From Hyaloperonospora brassicae (taxonomy: Eukaryota; Oomycota; Peronosporomycetes; Peronosporales; Peronosporaceae): 64,000 nucleotides of DNA. Of the stretch, positions 9,398 through 19,193 are shown piece by piece. Within the stretch, counting starts at the first letter, position 1; the number at the start of each line of letters is the position of its first letter. The stretch is taken from positions 124,001 to 188,000 of the forward strand of contig CANTFL010001223.1 of the NCBI GenBank assembly GCA_947650285.1, in the 5' to 3' direction. A program made the position numbers and the translations under genes. The notes beneath the pieces were generated by a model. That model was not told the origin of the DNA and made no database searches. It saw only the letters and a list, made by a program, of their open reading frames with translations.

Positions 9398-11196
9398 ATG
9401 TCGCAGATACGTCTTACCAACGAGCAGAAGCTGCGCATCTGCAAGCACCAGGATGCTAACCCGCGCATCACCCAGACTGCCCTGGCGGCTTGGACAAAGG
9501 ACGCCTTTGACCTCCAGAAGGCACTTTCCCAGGCAGCGATCAGCAAAATCATCAAAAAAAGGAAGGAGCTTGAGGCAATGGACACCACTAACCTCAGCGC
9601 TAAGCGTCCTCGGACTGTCCAGCACCCAGCTGTGGAGGAGGCCGTCGCCTTCTGGGTCTTGCAGTGCCAGCACCGTGGGGTCGCTCTCACTGGAGATCTC
9701 ATACGGGCCAAGGCTCAGACTTTTGCGGGATCAATGGGCGTCTCGGAGGAAAACATCCGCTTTTCGAATGGGTGGCTCCACAAATTCCAGCAGCGCCACA
9801 AACTGCGAGCTGTCCGCATTCATGGCGAGAGTGGCTCAGCAGATATGGGCGCTCTAGAGGAGGGTCTTCCACACCTCAAGGCCGTGGTTGCTGGTTATAC
9901 TCCACGTGACGTGTACAACATGGACGAAACTGGTAGGTCTGAGAATACAGTACAGTACTGTACTCATTGTACAGTACAGAAGCATCTCAAAGGCTCACTT
10001 TCTGTTCAGGGTTGTTCTACAGTATGACGCCCGACAGAACGATTGCCCAGCAAGAGGTCAAAGGGTTTAAAAAAGACAAGGTACATTATTGCTCTCATCT
10101 TGGTTTCCTGCGTTTCTCTGACACTAACAACTATTCTAGACGCGCATCACAGTTGCTCTCACGGCAAACGCTGATGGATCCGACAAACTCCCGCCGTTCT
10201 TCATTGGACACGCCAAAAAGCCGCGGTGTTTTGAGCGCAAGACAGCTGAGCGACTGGGCTTTCTCTACCGCAACAACAAGAAAGCCTGGATGACTGGCAT
10301 ACTCTTCCAGGAATGGCTGGGAGACGTCGACAAAAGTATGAAGGTAATTTGGAGCATGCCTTGAACATCATCGTTGTGGTACAGTAAATGAGGTTTGACT
10401 AACGCGTTGACCACAGCAAAAGGATAGAAAAATCCTGCTTCTCATGGACAACGCTCCTTCACACATTTTTGCTGACCTGGAACTCACCAACATCACGGTC
10501 CAGGCTCTTCCTCCTTATACGACTTCAAAGGTCCAAACCATGGATGCTGGGATCATTGCCGCATTCAAGAGGCACTACCGCCGGCTGCATCTGCAGAATG
10601 CCTTGGACCGTGACGAGCGCGGAGAAACCAACCTTTACAAGGTTGATCAGCTCACGGCCATGCGTTGGTCGCTGGCTGCGTGGAGCGAGATTTCCAGTGC
10701 CACAATCGCCAACTGCTTCCGTCATACGGGACTCATGGACGGTCCGGCTCTGCCGACTGGTGGGGGTGAAAACGAAGCCGGCACTGTTGGCCAGCAGGCC
10801 CAGCAGGAGGAAACAGCTGCTGCAGTGGAGGAGCAGCGCGTGAAACAGGATCTTGTTTCGGCGCTGGAAAGGCTCCCGCTCCGCAATCCCATGTCGATCG
10901 CTTCTCTTTTCAATCCGGCTGAGGAGGAGGAGACGGCGCATGCGGAGCTGACCGATGCCGAAATCATCAAGCTTGTTGAGGATCCGTATGGGGAGGAGGA
11001 AGGTGCTGCTGAGGCGGAGGAGGAGGTGGAAAAGCATTCGAAGGCTGAAAAGATTGCCAGCCTTAGTCTATCCATCGCCCTTCTCGACCTTTCTCAGGAG
11101 TCCCATCGTATAGCTCACCGCACCCTTCGCCAAGTCCAAGCTGATCTCCGTAGTGCGAGCACCACTCAGGCCACACTTGATTCCTGGCTGAAGTAG
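9398..11196 (+). CDS. Pogo/Tigger-type transposase (four exons)
   Basis: Proposed exons 9398-9932, 10010-10080, 10140-10343 and 10417-11196 (GT-AG introns of 59-77 bp) give 529 residues without a stop. Residues about 1-60 are a psq-like helix-turn-helix; about 70-135 form the CENP-B-type DNA-binding domain (IRFSNGWLHKFQQRH). The DDE_1 catalytic domain follows, with the triad at D176 (NMDETG), D281 (LLLMDNAPSH) and D313 (QTMDAGIIAAFK). Splicing restores the family motif MDETGLFYSMTPDRT across intron 1. The C-terminal tail is rich in Glu. The enzyme would bind the 23-bp ends and cut and paste at TA sites. The ATG at 9398 (MSQIRLTNEQ) was chosen over an upstream TTG extension. Intron 1 contains GTACAGTAC-type inverted repeats. 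It appears potentially functional. Confidence 0.93.
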
Positions 11197-11360
11197 TTTC
11201 CTCTCCTCTTTCCACTCCTTTCTTGCAGTGAATAACAAAAAAAAAGGTTCTGCGTACAATATTTCTGCTCACGGCGGACAAAAATATTCCCTCTGACAAG
11301 TTGTATTTGGCCCTCAGGCTATTCCGTATAACTCATTCCGTAGTCACCATAGAACGAGGT

Positions 11361-11410
11361 CGGTGGAGACCGAATCCTATAACTTACCGGAGGTTATTCC
11401 GTAGCCGGGG
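11361..11410 (+). repeat. Right subterminal direct repeat of the pogo-type element
   Basis: Diverged direct copy of 9151-9200, adjoining the right terminal inverted repeat. Confidence 0.75.
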
Positions 11411-11433
11411 ATAACTTAGCAGAGGGAAGACTG
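11411..11433 (-). repeat. Right terminal inverted repeat of the pogo-type element
   Basis: Exact reverse complement of 9123-9145, followed by TA at 11434-11435. Confidence 0.97.
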
Positions 11434-11435
11434 TA

Positions 11436-13313
11436 GATGATTGCATTTTATGATTGTGCTCGTCAAGATCTAAATGATTACAGAAAGGATAATTATTCCT
11501 CAGAGGATATATTTTTCTGGACCGATTTTATAACCAGCACGCAAAATATAAACGGATACGAAAGACTCTGCCTAAACTGTTATTGTATCGAGTAGTGAGG
11601 TCATTTAAAGTGCAAGCGACATTTCGTCTCGACCACAGCTCATTTCGTGCACTGTGCTGCTTACTCGCCTTTGCCAATACCCTATTTTGTTGTTCACCCC
11701 TAGGCTATCTCTTTAGACAGGATCGATGTACGTTCTCATTGGACATTTCTATGTTCTAACAAAAGAACATTCCGGCACATCTACACATTTGACAGTATCA
11801 GACCATTGTCCGCACTACTACAACCCGAGACACAGGAGCTATCATCCCAGCTCGTAAGTCGTTAAGCGGCACCTACAGGGGGAACATGGCTTAATGTTAA
11901 AGGTAGGAGAAGCACTTCCATCATCGGTAAAGTGCATACCTCTCGATGTAATAGGCCGACACTTACGCTCTACATTCGAGTCGTGCGAGTTCCGCACGTA
12001 GAGTCACTCTTTCACCGACATTGGTAATCAATCAATTGATTTCGAACGAGCCCTATGTACACTTATATACCTGTCGCCTGTCTACCACCCAAACCACAGG
12101 ATTGTTGGATCGTCGCTCTTTATACTGCATTAGTGGAATCGAACGTTCATGAGCTATTTCGAATTATTTTTACTGTAGAAGCCGATCTAAATGGCAAACT
12201 TAGGCCGAGGAGAGCCTTCGTTTCATCACACTTAAGCGTTGATGGCCATCTAAACATGTGATGCGTTTACTTGACAAGCAACGATCAAACAAGTCTACGG
12301 CGGCGTTCGGCTAGTGACACGGTCGACATTGTCCAAGTTTGACAGTGCACTTTGTAGAATAGTTTGAGGAGAAAGAGGGAATATCTGATCGAGAGGTTAC
12401 GCTCCATTCCTGAGCTGTAAACGCTCAGGTAGTGTGATGTGTGTCAGACGTTATTAGTTTGCCGCCTAGGGACTCTTTTGCAAAAATAGCTATATATGTG
12501 ATTGAGAAAACAGAAAGAAAGAGCTGTGATGAGTGTGCGCACTGCATCTACTTGAGTGGCCACATTCGTCTGCAAGTTTCGTGACGAACTTATCGTTTGC
12601 TCGACATGAGGTGCAAGCAAATGTGTGGGGACATAATTCGATCCTTGTACGGTCGGCACCTTAGTCAAAGAGACGTGCGCTATGTATCAGCTCGTCATGA
12701 CGAGTGGCGTTGCTCATCAAGTCCTACAGGCGCACGCCTCGCATCGAGGTGATCTCGCTTCGCAGTTACTTTTGCAACATAATCGAAGTCCATAGCACAG
12801 CCGGCGTCTCCTCAGGTCGGCAGCTTGTCACATCGTCATTTTCGTTACGCTGATGCTCTTTGATGCACGCCACGAACGCCACGTGTTGTATTATGGTGTT
12901 GTTGTACGTGAGAGCTGCGACACAAAAAGATTGATTGCCTGTCAACGGTGACGTAGACACGCGCGGACGAAACATTGCTATAAACTCCAGATAGGGAGAA
13001 AAGAGCGCTACACTTGACTATATTCTACCAACAAAAGTTAGCACGTATCACCATATGTAGGTGACGCCCAATATGAAGATCGCGACCATAGATCGGACGA
13101 TCTCATGTCGAAGTCTCGGATGCCGCTGTTCGCAGCTCGTCAATACAGACAACAGCCTACGTTGGATTGCTTGATGCTAAATGGTCAATAACTTGATCAG
13201 GGTAAAACGCACGGCCTTTTATTGTTGCCATTCTAGTTACCAGCACATCACCTTCTCTTCGAATCAAGTCAAATCCTGTCCATGTGCAGCATAGTTTCGG
13301 TCCCCCACTCAGG
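11436..13313. other. Intergenic region, nothing recognised
   Basis: Moderately AT-rich sequence. The few ORFs (for example 12055-12261 and 12766-12975) are short and show no domain, signal peptide or conserved motif. It includes the 3' flank of the acyltransferase gene. Confidence 0.5.
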
Positions 13314-15191
13314 TTATGGGGCCGCGATTTCGGCAAGAGCCTTAACGGTATCAAATGAGCTTTCCAGCGCCTTCTTGAACTCTTTGCCATCCGAAATGCC
13401 ACTATCTTTGTAGTTCGTAAAGCTGACATTCACACTTTCGTCATGAAGTAAGTAGCCTACGCCGTAGCCGTGTGGCACCACAGCGCCGAACGAAAAGTAT
13501 TGCAGGAACGGAGCGGTGACGTTGCTTGACGAGATCAAAAAGTTGGTACTTTCCATACGTACAGGGCTAGCCAGGAACTCGCTCGAAATCCCGTTCTGAC
13601 TTGCAATCGAGTTCAACGCAGTCAGGTGACGATCGACGCCCAAACCCTTCTGCGCGGTCTCGGCCATCTCCACGTGGCGCCTTACGGCTGTCACGAGTAG
13701 TTCGCGCTGAGTACCAACTGCCGCATCATCCTCCACAGCCTTGACGAAAGCTTGAGCTGCAGGAGTTGCTGATCGGATAGTTTCCGTGCGTCCGTGGTGA
13801 AAATTGCGCGTTGAGCACGACTCGTACGTGGGAGCGATCTTACCGTGAGTGCGATAAAATGCTAGCTGGAGTGCCATTTGAGCGACGCCGTCCGGACTAA
13901 GTTTCCATCGTTTGCAATCCTTCTTGGCAAATCTCTCGTACGCCAAGTATTCCAAGTTGAGATTATCAGAAAAATCGACAAAGTGATCCTCTGCCTTCTT
14001 GATATCATCAACCAAGTTGTTTGAAAGCTTCCAGTTGAGTTGCTCTGGTTTAGGGCCACCTTCATACTCCGGCATCTTCTTCAGCGGCGCAAAGCCCGAG
14101 TCCGAATCGCGCATGTCGTGCCAGCATTCGTGAAGCCAGCGATTCCAGACTGTGCCATCAGAGAAAGAATGCTCAAAGTTGATGGTCAGATGGCCGTCTG
14201 GCTGTACCATCACCTGCAGCTTATCAAACCAGCGGTGAGAACCCTGACCGTGCAGTGACAGGCTCATGCGTTGCTTCGTATCGATTGGGTTTCGATCTTC
14301 TAAAACCAGCACGAACAAAGCCGAGTCGATCACCCCGAGCGTATCGGCGTTCGTAGGGTCGTATGCAATCAACTCGCTGCGGATTCGCGCCCATGTATCA
14401 CGATTTTCAGCCGTAAGCGTCGACAGGTCCACGTCATCATGCTCTCTTTTGCCCGGCGCGTTCAAGATAAAGTCCAGCTGCCTCTCCAGCTGCTTCTGAG
14501 ACAGCAGCTGCTTGCCATCAGGACTAAGCACGCTGAGTTTAAAAAAGCAATTGCCCTGCATGACCACAATGTGCGTCGCACGCGGGTGCGAGACCAGGCT
14601 GTCCATCCCCTTTTTTGGCACTTTGGTCGTGCCAAACTGACGGGCAAAGCCAGCCATGCACTGGTTCCTGTCCTGCTCCAGCTCGCTGGCCTTGACTTTC
14701 GCCCACCACTTGACCATCGAGCGCACGAACGCCGCACTTCGACGCAGCATACCATTGAGGTTACCCTCTTTCTCGTCCACGAGGCCGTAAGAGGGGTTGA
14801 CGTGGATCGGGTTCGGATAGCGTCCGCCCAGGTACATCCTGTCCCAGTCCTCTTCAATGTAGCTAAAGGGGTACGCACGACCCATCGCGTGCTGCAGCTC
14901 GCGCTTCAGCAGCAGCTCTTGCAGCTGACGGCCTTCGCCTTTCGCAAAGCTATGGGTCAGTCGTGCGTGCCCGTCCCACTCCTGTGCGCTCACGAGCGGC
15001 CGAACGCTCTCGAGATAGCGCTGCACCGTCTGCTGGAGCTGCGGCACGGGCAGGCGCGGCCGGTCAAACTCGTTCGTGGTCAGCATGCGGCTGAACCAGC
15101 CGGGGGACTGCGTGCCGGCGGCGGTGCTCAGCGGACGGGCAGCGAGCGCACGCGCCGTTGCTCGGTGCCAGAAAAGTTCGGGTCGGATCAT
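13314..15191 (-). CDS. Carnitine O-acyltransferase family enzyme, probably mitochondrial
   Basis: Intronless ORF of 625 codons with ATG at 15191. It belongs to the choline/carnitine O-acyltransferase family, which transfers acyl groups between CoA and carnitine in fatty-acid import and acyl balance. The catalytic motif NFEHSFSDG places the active-site His at residue 341. The carnitine-binding-type motif STRNFHHGR follows at 460-468, then SSSNVTAPFLQYFSFG and GYGVGYLLHDESVNVSFTNY near the C-terminus. Residues 1-25 (MIRPELFWHRATARALAARP) are rich in Arg and Ala and lack acids after the first few positions, like a mitochondrial presequence. The length suits CPT2 or CrAT; which chain length it prefers cannot be decided from motifs. 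No frame damage is seen. A retrotransposon LTR fragment begins only 172 bp upstream of the start codon. Confidence 0.92.
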   Translation of the reverse strand: MIRPELFWHRATARALAARPLSTAAGTQSPGWFSRMLTTNEFDRPRLPVPQLQQTVQRYLESVRPLVSAQEWDGHARLTHSFAKGEGRQLQELLLKRELQHAMGRAYPFSYIEEDWDRMYLGGRYPNPIHVNPSYGLVDEKEGNLNGMLRRSAAFVRSMVKWWAKVKASELEQDRNQCMAGFARQFGTTKVPKKGMDSLVSHPRATHIVVMQGNCFFKLSVLSPDGKQLLSQKQLERQLDFILNAPGKREHDDVDLSTLTAENRDTWARIRSELIAYDPTNADTLGVIDSALFVLVLEDRNPIDTKQRMSLSLHGQGSHRWFDKLQVMVQPDGHLTINFEHSFSDGTVWNRWLHECWHDMRDSDSGFAPLKKMPEYEGGPKPEQLNWKLSNNLVDDIKKAEDHFVDFSDNLNLEYLAYERFAKKDCKRWKLSPDGVAQMALQLAFYRTHGKIAPTYESCSTRNFHHGRTETIRSATPAAQAFVKAVEDDAAVGTQRELLVTAVRRHVEMAETAQKGLGVDRHLTALNSIASQNGISSEFLASPVRMESTNFLISSSNVTAPFLQYFSFGAVVPHGYGVGYLLHDESVNVSFTNYKDSGISDGKEFKKALESSFDTVKALAEIAAP

Positions 15192-15363
15192 TGCGAGTAG
15201 TTCGAGAGTGGGAGCGTTGAAACCAAACGAGACAGAGGGCCGAAACGGACTGCGGATGACGTCGGGGGCTCTGACGTCGACACGGCGGTGTCACTCGACG
15301 GGTTTAAGCAACGGCGTGAGACGATCCCCACTTGATTTGACGAAATTAGACCGACACGCTCTC

Positions 15364-15609
15364 TGTAACGGGGTTACACGTCGACTGGTAGTCGACAATC
15401 GGTGTGGTGCACACAAGGTATGGGATCCCCTTTAAAGTGATATTAGAGCACAGTATCAATTGTTGAAGACTGATGTCTGTCAACCATTGATTACGAGATC
15501 GTTTGAGAGGTTTATTTATAACATTAGTGAGTAGGTTAATTACTTTGTTCTAAGGTGTTGTTTTAGGTTAAAAGAAGAAATAAAATTCAGTTCCCATTTT
15601 GATCAGCAT
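15364..15609 (+). repeat. Truncated family C LTR (first half)
   Basis: It begins TGTAACGGGGTTACAC like the family C LTRs at 34012, 52115 and 59233 and stays collinear to about 15607, where it is cut by a family A LTR. It is closest to the 34012 copy (GTCGACTGGTAGTCGAC is shared). It lies within 200 bp of the acyltransferase start, in its probable promoter region. Confidence 0.9.
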
Positions 15610-15611
15610 AA

Positions 15612-15806
15612 TGTAACGGAGCAGCCCGTTACATGGAAATTGTCATTTGAGAGATAATGACAATAAAGAATATCATGTTGAATATTCTTTGAACAATATC
15701 ACCAATAGTGGTGATATTGATGGGTCAACCAAAGAGTCTGCTCATTGGTTGATATCTTGATGATATCAACCCACCAATCGCCGCAAGACGCGCGCAATGA
15801 GTGGTG
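15612..15806 (+). repeat. Truncated family A LTR, inverted relative to the next one
   Basis: This segment is the near-perfect reverse complement of the last 194 bp of the LTR at 15813-16206. It begins TGTAACGG and stops within the LTR at the sequence complementary to CACCACTCATT. It is the remnant of another family A insertion in the opposite orientation; the rest is absent from the far side of the full element. Confidence 0.9.
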
Positions 15807-15812
15807 GGTAGA

Positions 15813-16206
15813 TGTAACGGGGCACACCCTTGCGTGAACTTAACGCAAGGGTACCGGTGCCCCGACAGACGTACACAAGGCAAGCGAGGAAGCGGGTAGA
15901 TAAGGTAAAAGCAGAACTGTTATATTAATATAATTAAGTCTTTAACCACTGTCTCTCTGTTTGACTTAACTTAATTATACTAATCTAACTGAATGTATGA
16001 CGAAGTCTCGTCACCACTCATTGCGCGCGTCTTGCGGCGATTGGTGGGTTGATATCATCAAGATATCAACCAATGAACAGACTCTTTGGTCGACCCATCA
16101 ATATCACCACTATTGGTGATATTGTTCAAAGAATATTCAACTTAATATTCTTTATTGTCATTATCCTCTAAATGACAATTTCCATGTAACGGGCTGCCCC
16201 GTTACA
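15813..16206 (-). repeat. 3' LTR of family A copy 1
   Basis: 394 bp, TGTAACGG...CCGTTACA. It contains consecutive stem-loops such as 16099-16108/16115-16124 and 16130-16137/16144-16151. It matches 23445-23837 and 60336-60727. Confidence 0.95.
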
Positions 16207-16219
16207 TCACCCCCCCTTA
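16207..16219 (-). other. Polypurine tract of family A copy 1
   Basis: On the minus strand the bases just before the 3' LTR read TAAGGGGGGGTGA, a typical plus-strand primer for Gypsy elements. The second copy has the equivalent at 60728-60740. Confidence 0.8.
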
Positions 16220-16298
16220 ACTGATAGTCACCGTGTGACCATCGAAAATATGGCGGCCACCCGTTGGCCACCATTGGGACAGGGAGCACTTGTTAGGT

Positions 16299-16320
16299 CC
16301 GTTACATTCACCTTCCACCC
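16299..16320 (+). promoter_or_regulatory. Candidate start element for the antisense ORF
   Basis: The sequence ending ACATTCACCTTCCACC lies 18-40 bp before the ATG at 16338. Family A copy 2 has CCATTCACTTTCCGC at the same place (60824-60838). A CATTC-type core followed by pyrimidines is loosely like the oomycete initiator. Evidence is positional and conservation between two copies only. Confidence 0.25.
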
Positions 16321-16337
16321 GACCTCGCATAGTTAAC

Positions 16338-17947
16338 ATGTCTATGCGAGGTGACTCAAGACCCGCACAGCCCGGTGCTGTGCCAGCCTCTGCGGCAGAC
16401 GATTCGTCGTCTGCTGCTCCTTCTTCGCCTGCAGCAACAGGTGCTGCAGGTGCACGCGGCACCACACCGCGTGCGCCTGATGACCCCAACATTGAGGTCA
16501 TCTACTCTGGCGAGTCAGACGTGTCTGACTCGGGCAATGCTCCAGAGGCGTCTCGCTCACCGGCGACGCCTCAGTATTCGCCAAGGCCACTGCCGAACGA
16601 ACGGACTCGTGATTCGCATCACAGTCTGTTCGGCAGTGATGATGATGATCAGGGTGGTGAGGAGTCATGATTCCTCATCACCGACCGGCTCGTGCGTCTT
16701 CGCACGAGCGTGATGACGATGGCGTAAGCCGTCGTCAATCTGAAAGCCGTGGTACCGACAGAGGTACCACTGTGAAGCGTGATGAGCTGAAGCCGTGGCG
16801 TTTGCCCGAACGGCTCATCAATAGCTTGTCTCACGAGACAAGCCAACGCCATCGAATACCCTTATTCGATGAGACTGATCTTCTCGGCTTGAGTTCCAGC
16901 GCGAAGAACTTTCGCGCTGAAGAAGACTTGTATCTCGATGTCTTTCTTAGACATCGATGGTACAACGGCAACCAAAAGCGTGACAAAGCATCGCTTTTGA
17001 CTGCGTGGAACGCGTTCGTCCAAAACGTTAAGAATTTTGGACGAGAAGGGTAACTCAAGAAACTTGAGACGACACATCTCAGGTTCGAAAGGCGAACGCC
17101 AACCGGTGCTAGGTACCGGTTGCACTGTTTGTCGAGTGAGGCATACATTCCTTGCCTCACATGGGGAGACCCTTGTGCGAGTTGTGTTGACAACTCGCAG
17201 CGTGCACATAGGGATGTGTACTCCCTAAGTTCGCCCCGGGGAAGGGCACACATCTTGGCTGAGATGCGTGACGCGATTGCAAACTTGCAATCCGTCTACA
17301 AGCGCCAGAAGCGCGTGTTTACCGATGGGCCCCAGGACCAATCGGATGAGTCTCGTCATACTGGTGGACGAGACCAGGCACATCCATCATCAGCTGGGAG
17401 CGGGGCTCCCAGCTGTTCCAAGAGGGTGGATACCCCCGCCACTGGACGAGGTAGCTCGTCCTTGATCCTGAATCGTCACGGTGATTCAAGATACGCTCCA
17501 CTAGAAAGCGTCGACCACCGTGAGCATCCACCAAAGGATGTGGCGGAGGAGGAAAGACCTCCTCCACATGATTCGGCTCACCATCCCGACCCTTACGAGA
17601 TGGATCGCGCAATCGATGAATTGCGCGATGACTTGAAGCACGAGCGCGACCGGCGATACGCTTTGACTGATACCGTGCGGAAGAACCGCAAGGATCACGA
17701 GGCTCATCGGGCGAGAGACCGCGCCGATTATGCCACAGCGCAGCTTCAGGTCGAGCGGGATGTCCGCTCCCTATTCGGCGAGCTGGCGACAGCCCGCAGG
17801 GAGATATCTCGGTTGAGTTCCGAGGTATCATATCTGCGCGACCGGACGGATTGTCTGGAGCGCGAACGCAAGAACTTGATGGATGTTCTTGAACGTGGGG
17901 GCTATCTTCATCGAAAGAAGAAGGCTCGTACTGATAGTACGGCCTGA
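16338..17947 (+). pseudogene. Antisense accessory ORF of family A copy 1 (coiled-coil protein)
   Basis: This ORF runs opposite to gag-pol between the 3' LTR and integrase. Against copy 2 it is one frame of about 535 codons, broken here by a frameshift near 16665 and a TAA at 17051-17053 (Trp in copy 2). The order is an acidic Ser/Ala/Pro-rich N-terminus (MSMRGDSRP, IEVIYSGESDVSDSG), a globular block (ELKPWRLPERLINSL to VQNVKNFGRE), a Cys-rich segment (four Cys around DPCASC), a helix (HILAEMRDAIANLQSVYKRQ), a disordered linker, and a C-terminal coiled-coil from MDRAIDELRDDLKHERDRRY to about RKNLMDVLERGGYL. No known domain was recognised. The last 629 bp overlap the integrase ORF tail-to-tail, so this coiled-coil is encoded opposite the integrase C-terminal linker. 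Possible roles (RNA binding, particle assembly, silencing defence) are speculation. Confidence 0.75.
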
Positions 17948-19193
17948 GCCTACCCACGTAAAACGTAGGATGCGTGCGCATCCTACGTGGCAATTCGATC
18001 GTGTATACATTGCCCTTGCGATGCAACACTCGAAATGGCCCAATGTAATTCGGCAGTAGTTTACTACTGCCGACACAAGTGACTGCATGTCCAGGTAAGT
18101 TTACCGTAGACAGTAGTACTAGGTCGTTAACTTTAAATGAAAGAATATTTGCTCTTCCATTCTTGTCTGCGTTCCGTTTCTGACGGTCCTGCGCGTTTGC
18201 GATGGAGTCCTGAACGAAACGGACTACCGCCTCTTGAGTCAGCAGGAAGTTCTCTGATGACTCTATGTTTTGTCTTTCAGTGCGCTTCGTGCGTACTGCT
18301 AAGAGATTGCTCTCTTCTTCAGCGAGGTTGTCTTCTTCCTCGCCGGAATAATCGTTGACGATGCTGAATATACCAGCATCGTCATCATCATCCGAGTCAA
18401 TAATAGCGTCGCCGCTATTATTGAGGTGGTTTTCTTCATCGATGTCGACCTGATCGACATCGGCATCATACGTGACGACGTTAGCGTCGACACGTGATGA
18501 GCAAGATCCAGAACGGTTTTTGATCGAGCGAGTCCCTCCCCCCTTTATCCAAGAGTCACACTCTAGAAGAGTGGTCACACGTGGATGGCGTAAACCATTC
18601 ACGTAAAACGGTGTGTGCTGTGTGGAAGCATGCACCGAATTATTGATGGCGAATTCCACCATGGGTAGGAATTCGCTCCAACTCGAAAACGAGTGGACAT
18701 ATCCTCGAAGGATCTCTTCGAGGACACGGTTCGCACGTTCCGTCTGACCATCTGTTTCGTGATGGTCAGAAGTAGACATCTTCAATCGAGTTCCGAGAGA
18801 ACGGAACACGGATTGCCAAAATGCCGCCGTGAATCGAGGGTCACGGTCGAAGACGAGTTCACGGGGTAACCCGTGGAGTCTAAAGACCGTGTCGAGAAAG
18901 AAACGAGCACAACCTTGAGCCTTGATCGACTCAGCGACAGCAGCAAGATGCACCATCTTGCTGAATCGGTCAACAAACACAAGAATACCATTATTCTTGT
19001 GAGCGTCTTCGGGAAAACCGAAGACGAAATCCATTGAAACGGACTGCCAGCAGTCTGTCGGAACAGGCAGAGGCTGCAATGGCGCACATGATGAAGGACT
19101 AGGCTTCACCCGTTGAAAAACCTCGCAAGCACGTATGTACTTGCGGACAAACTGATACTGGCGTGGCCAGTAAAAGTCACGACTTACCGTGAG
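17319..19193 (-). pseudogene. Integrase and chromodomain of family A copy 1
   Basis: The long ORF 19109-17319 contains the integrase core with its D,D,E residues in SVSMDFVFGFPED, FDRDPRF and ETDGQTERANR. A long acidic insertion follows, then a GPY/F-like module (NYIGPFRVLHRKGNVYTIEL), an Arg/Ser/Pro-rich linker, and a C-terminal chromodomain (FLVERILNHRDD, SYLVQWRGYPPSWNSWE). Chromodomains steer integration toward modified histones. A TAA at 19194-19196 separates it from RNase H, where copy 2 has TAC. In the zinc-binding region the second Cys is Phe (ACEVFQRV here, ACEVCQRV in copy 2). The copy is therefore unlikely to be active. The 3' 629 bp are shared in antisense with the accessory ORF. 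Confidence 0.9.

Larger units (their letters stand above)
9123..11433 (+). mobile_element. Complete pogo-type (Tc1/mariner superfamily) DNA transposon
   Basis: The element is 2311 bp. It has perfect 23-bp terminal inverted repeats (9123-9145 and 11411-11433, beginning CAGTCTTCCC) flanked by the dinucleotide TA on both sides (9121-9122, 11434-11435), the target duplication expected for this superfamily. It encodes one transposase with CENP-B-like DNA-binding and DDE_1 domains. A diverged direct repeat lies just inside each end. The intact reading frame and perfect ends suggest a recent insertion. Confidence 0.95.

Noticed and set aside
14439..15200. 253-codon plus-strand ORF within the acyltransferase
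   Set aside because: Antisense shadow of an intact, well-conserved gene; Arg/His/Leu-rich composition with no domain.
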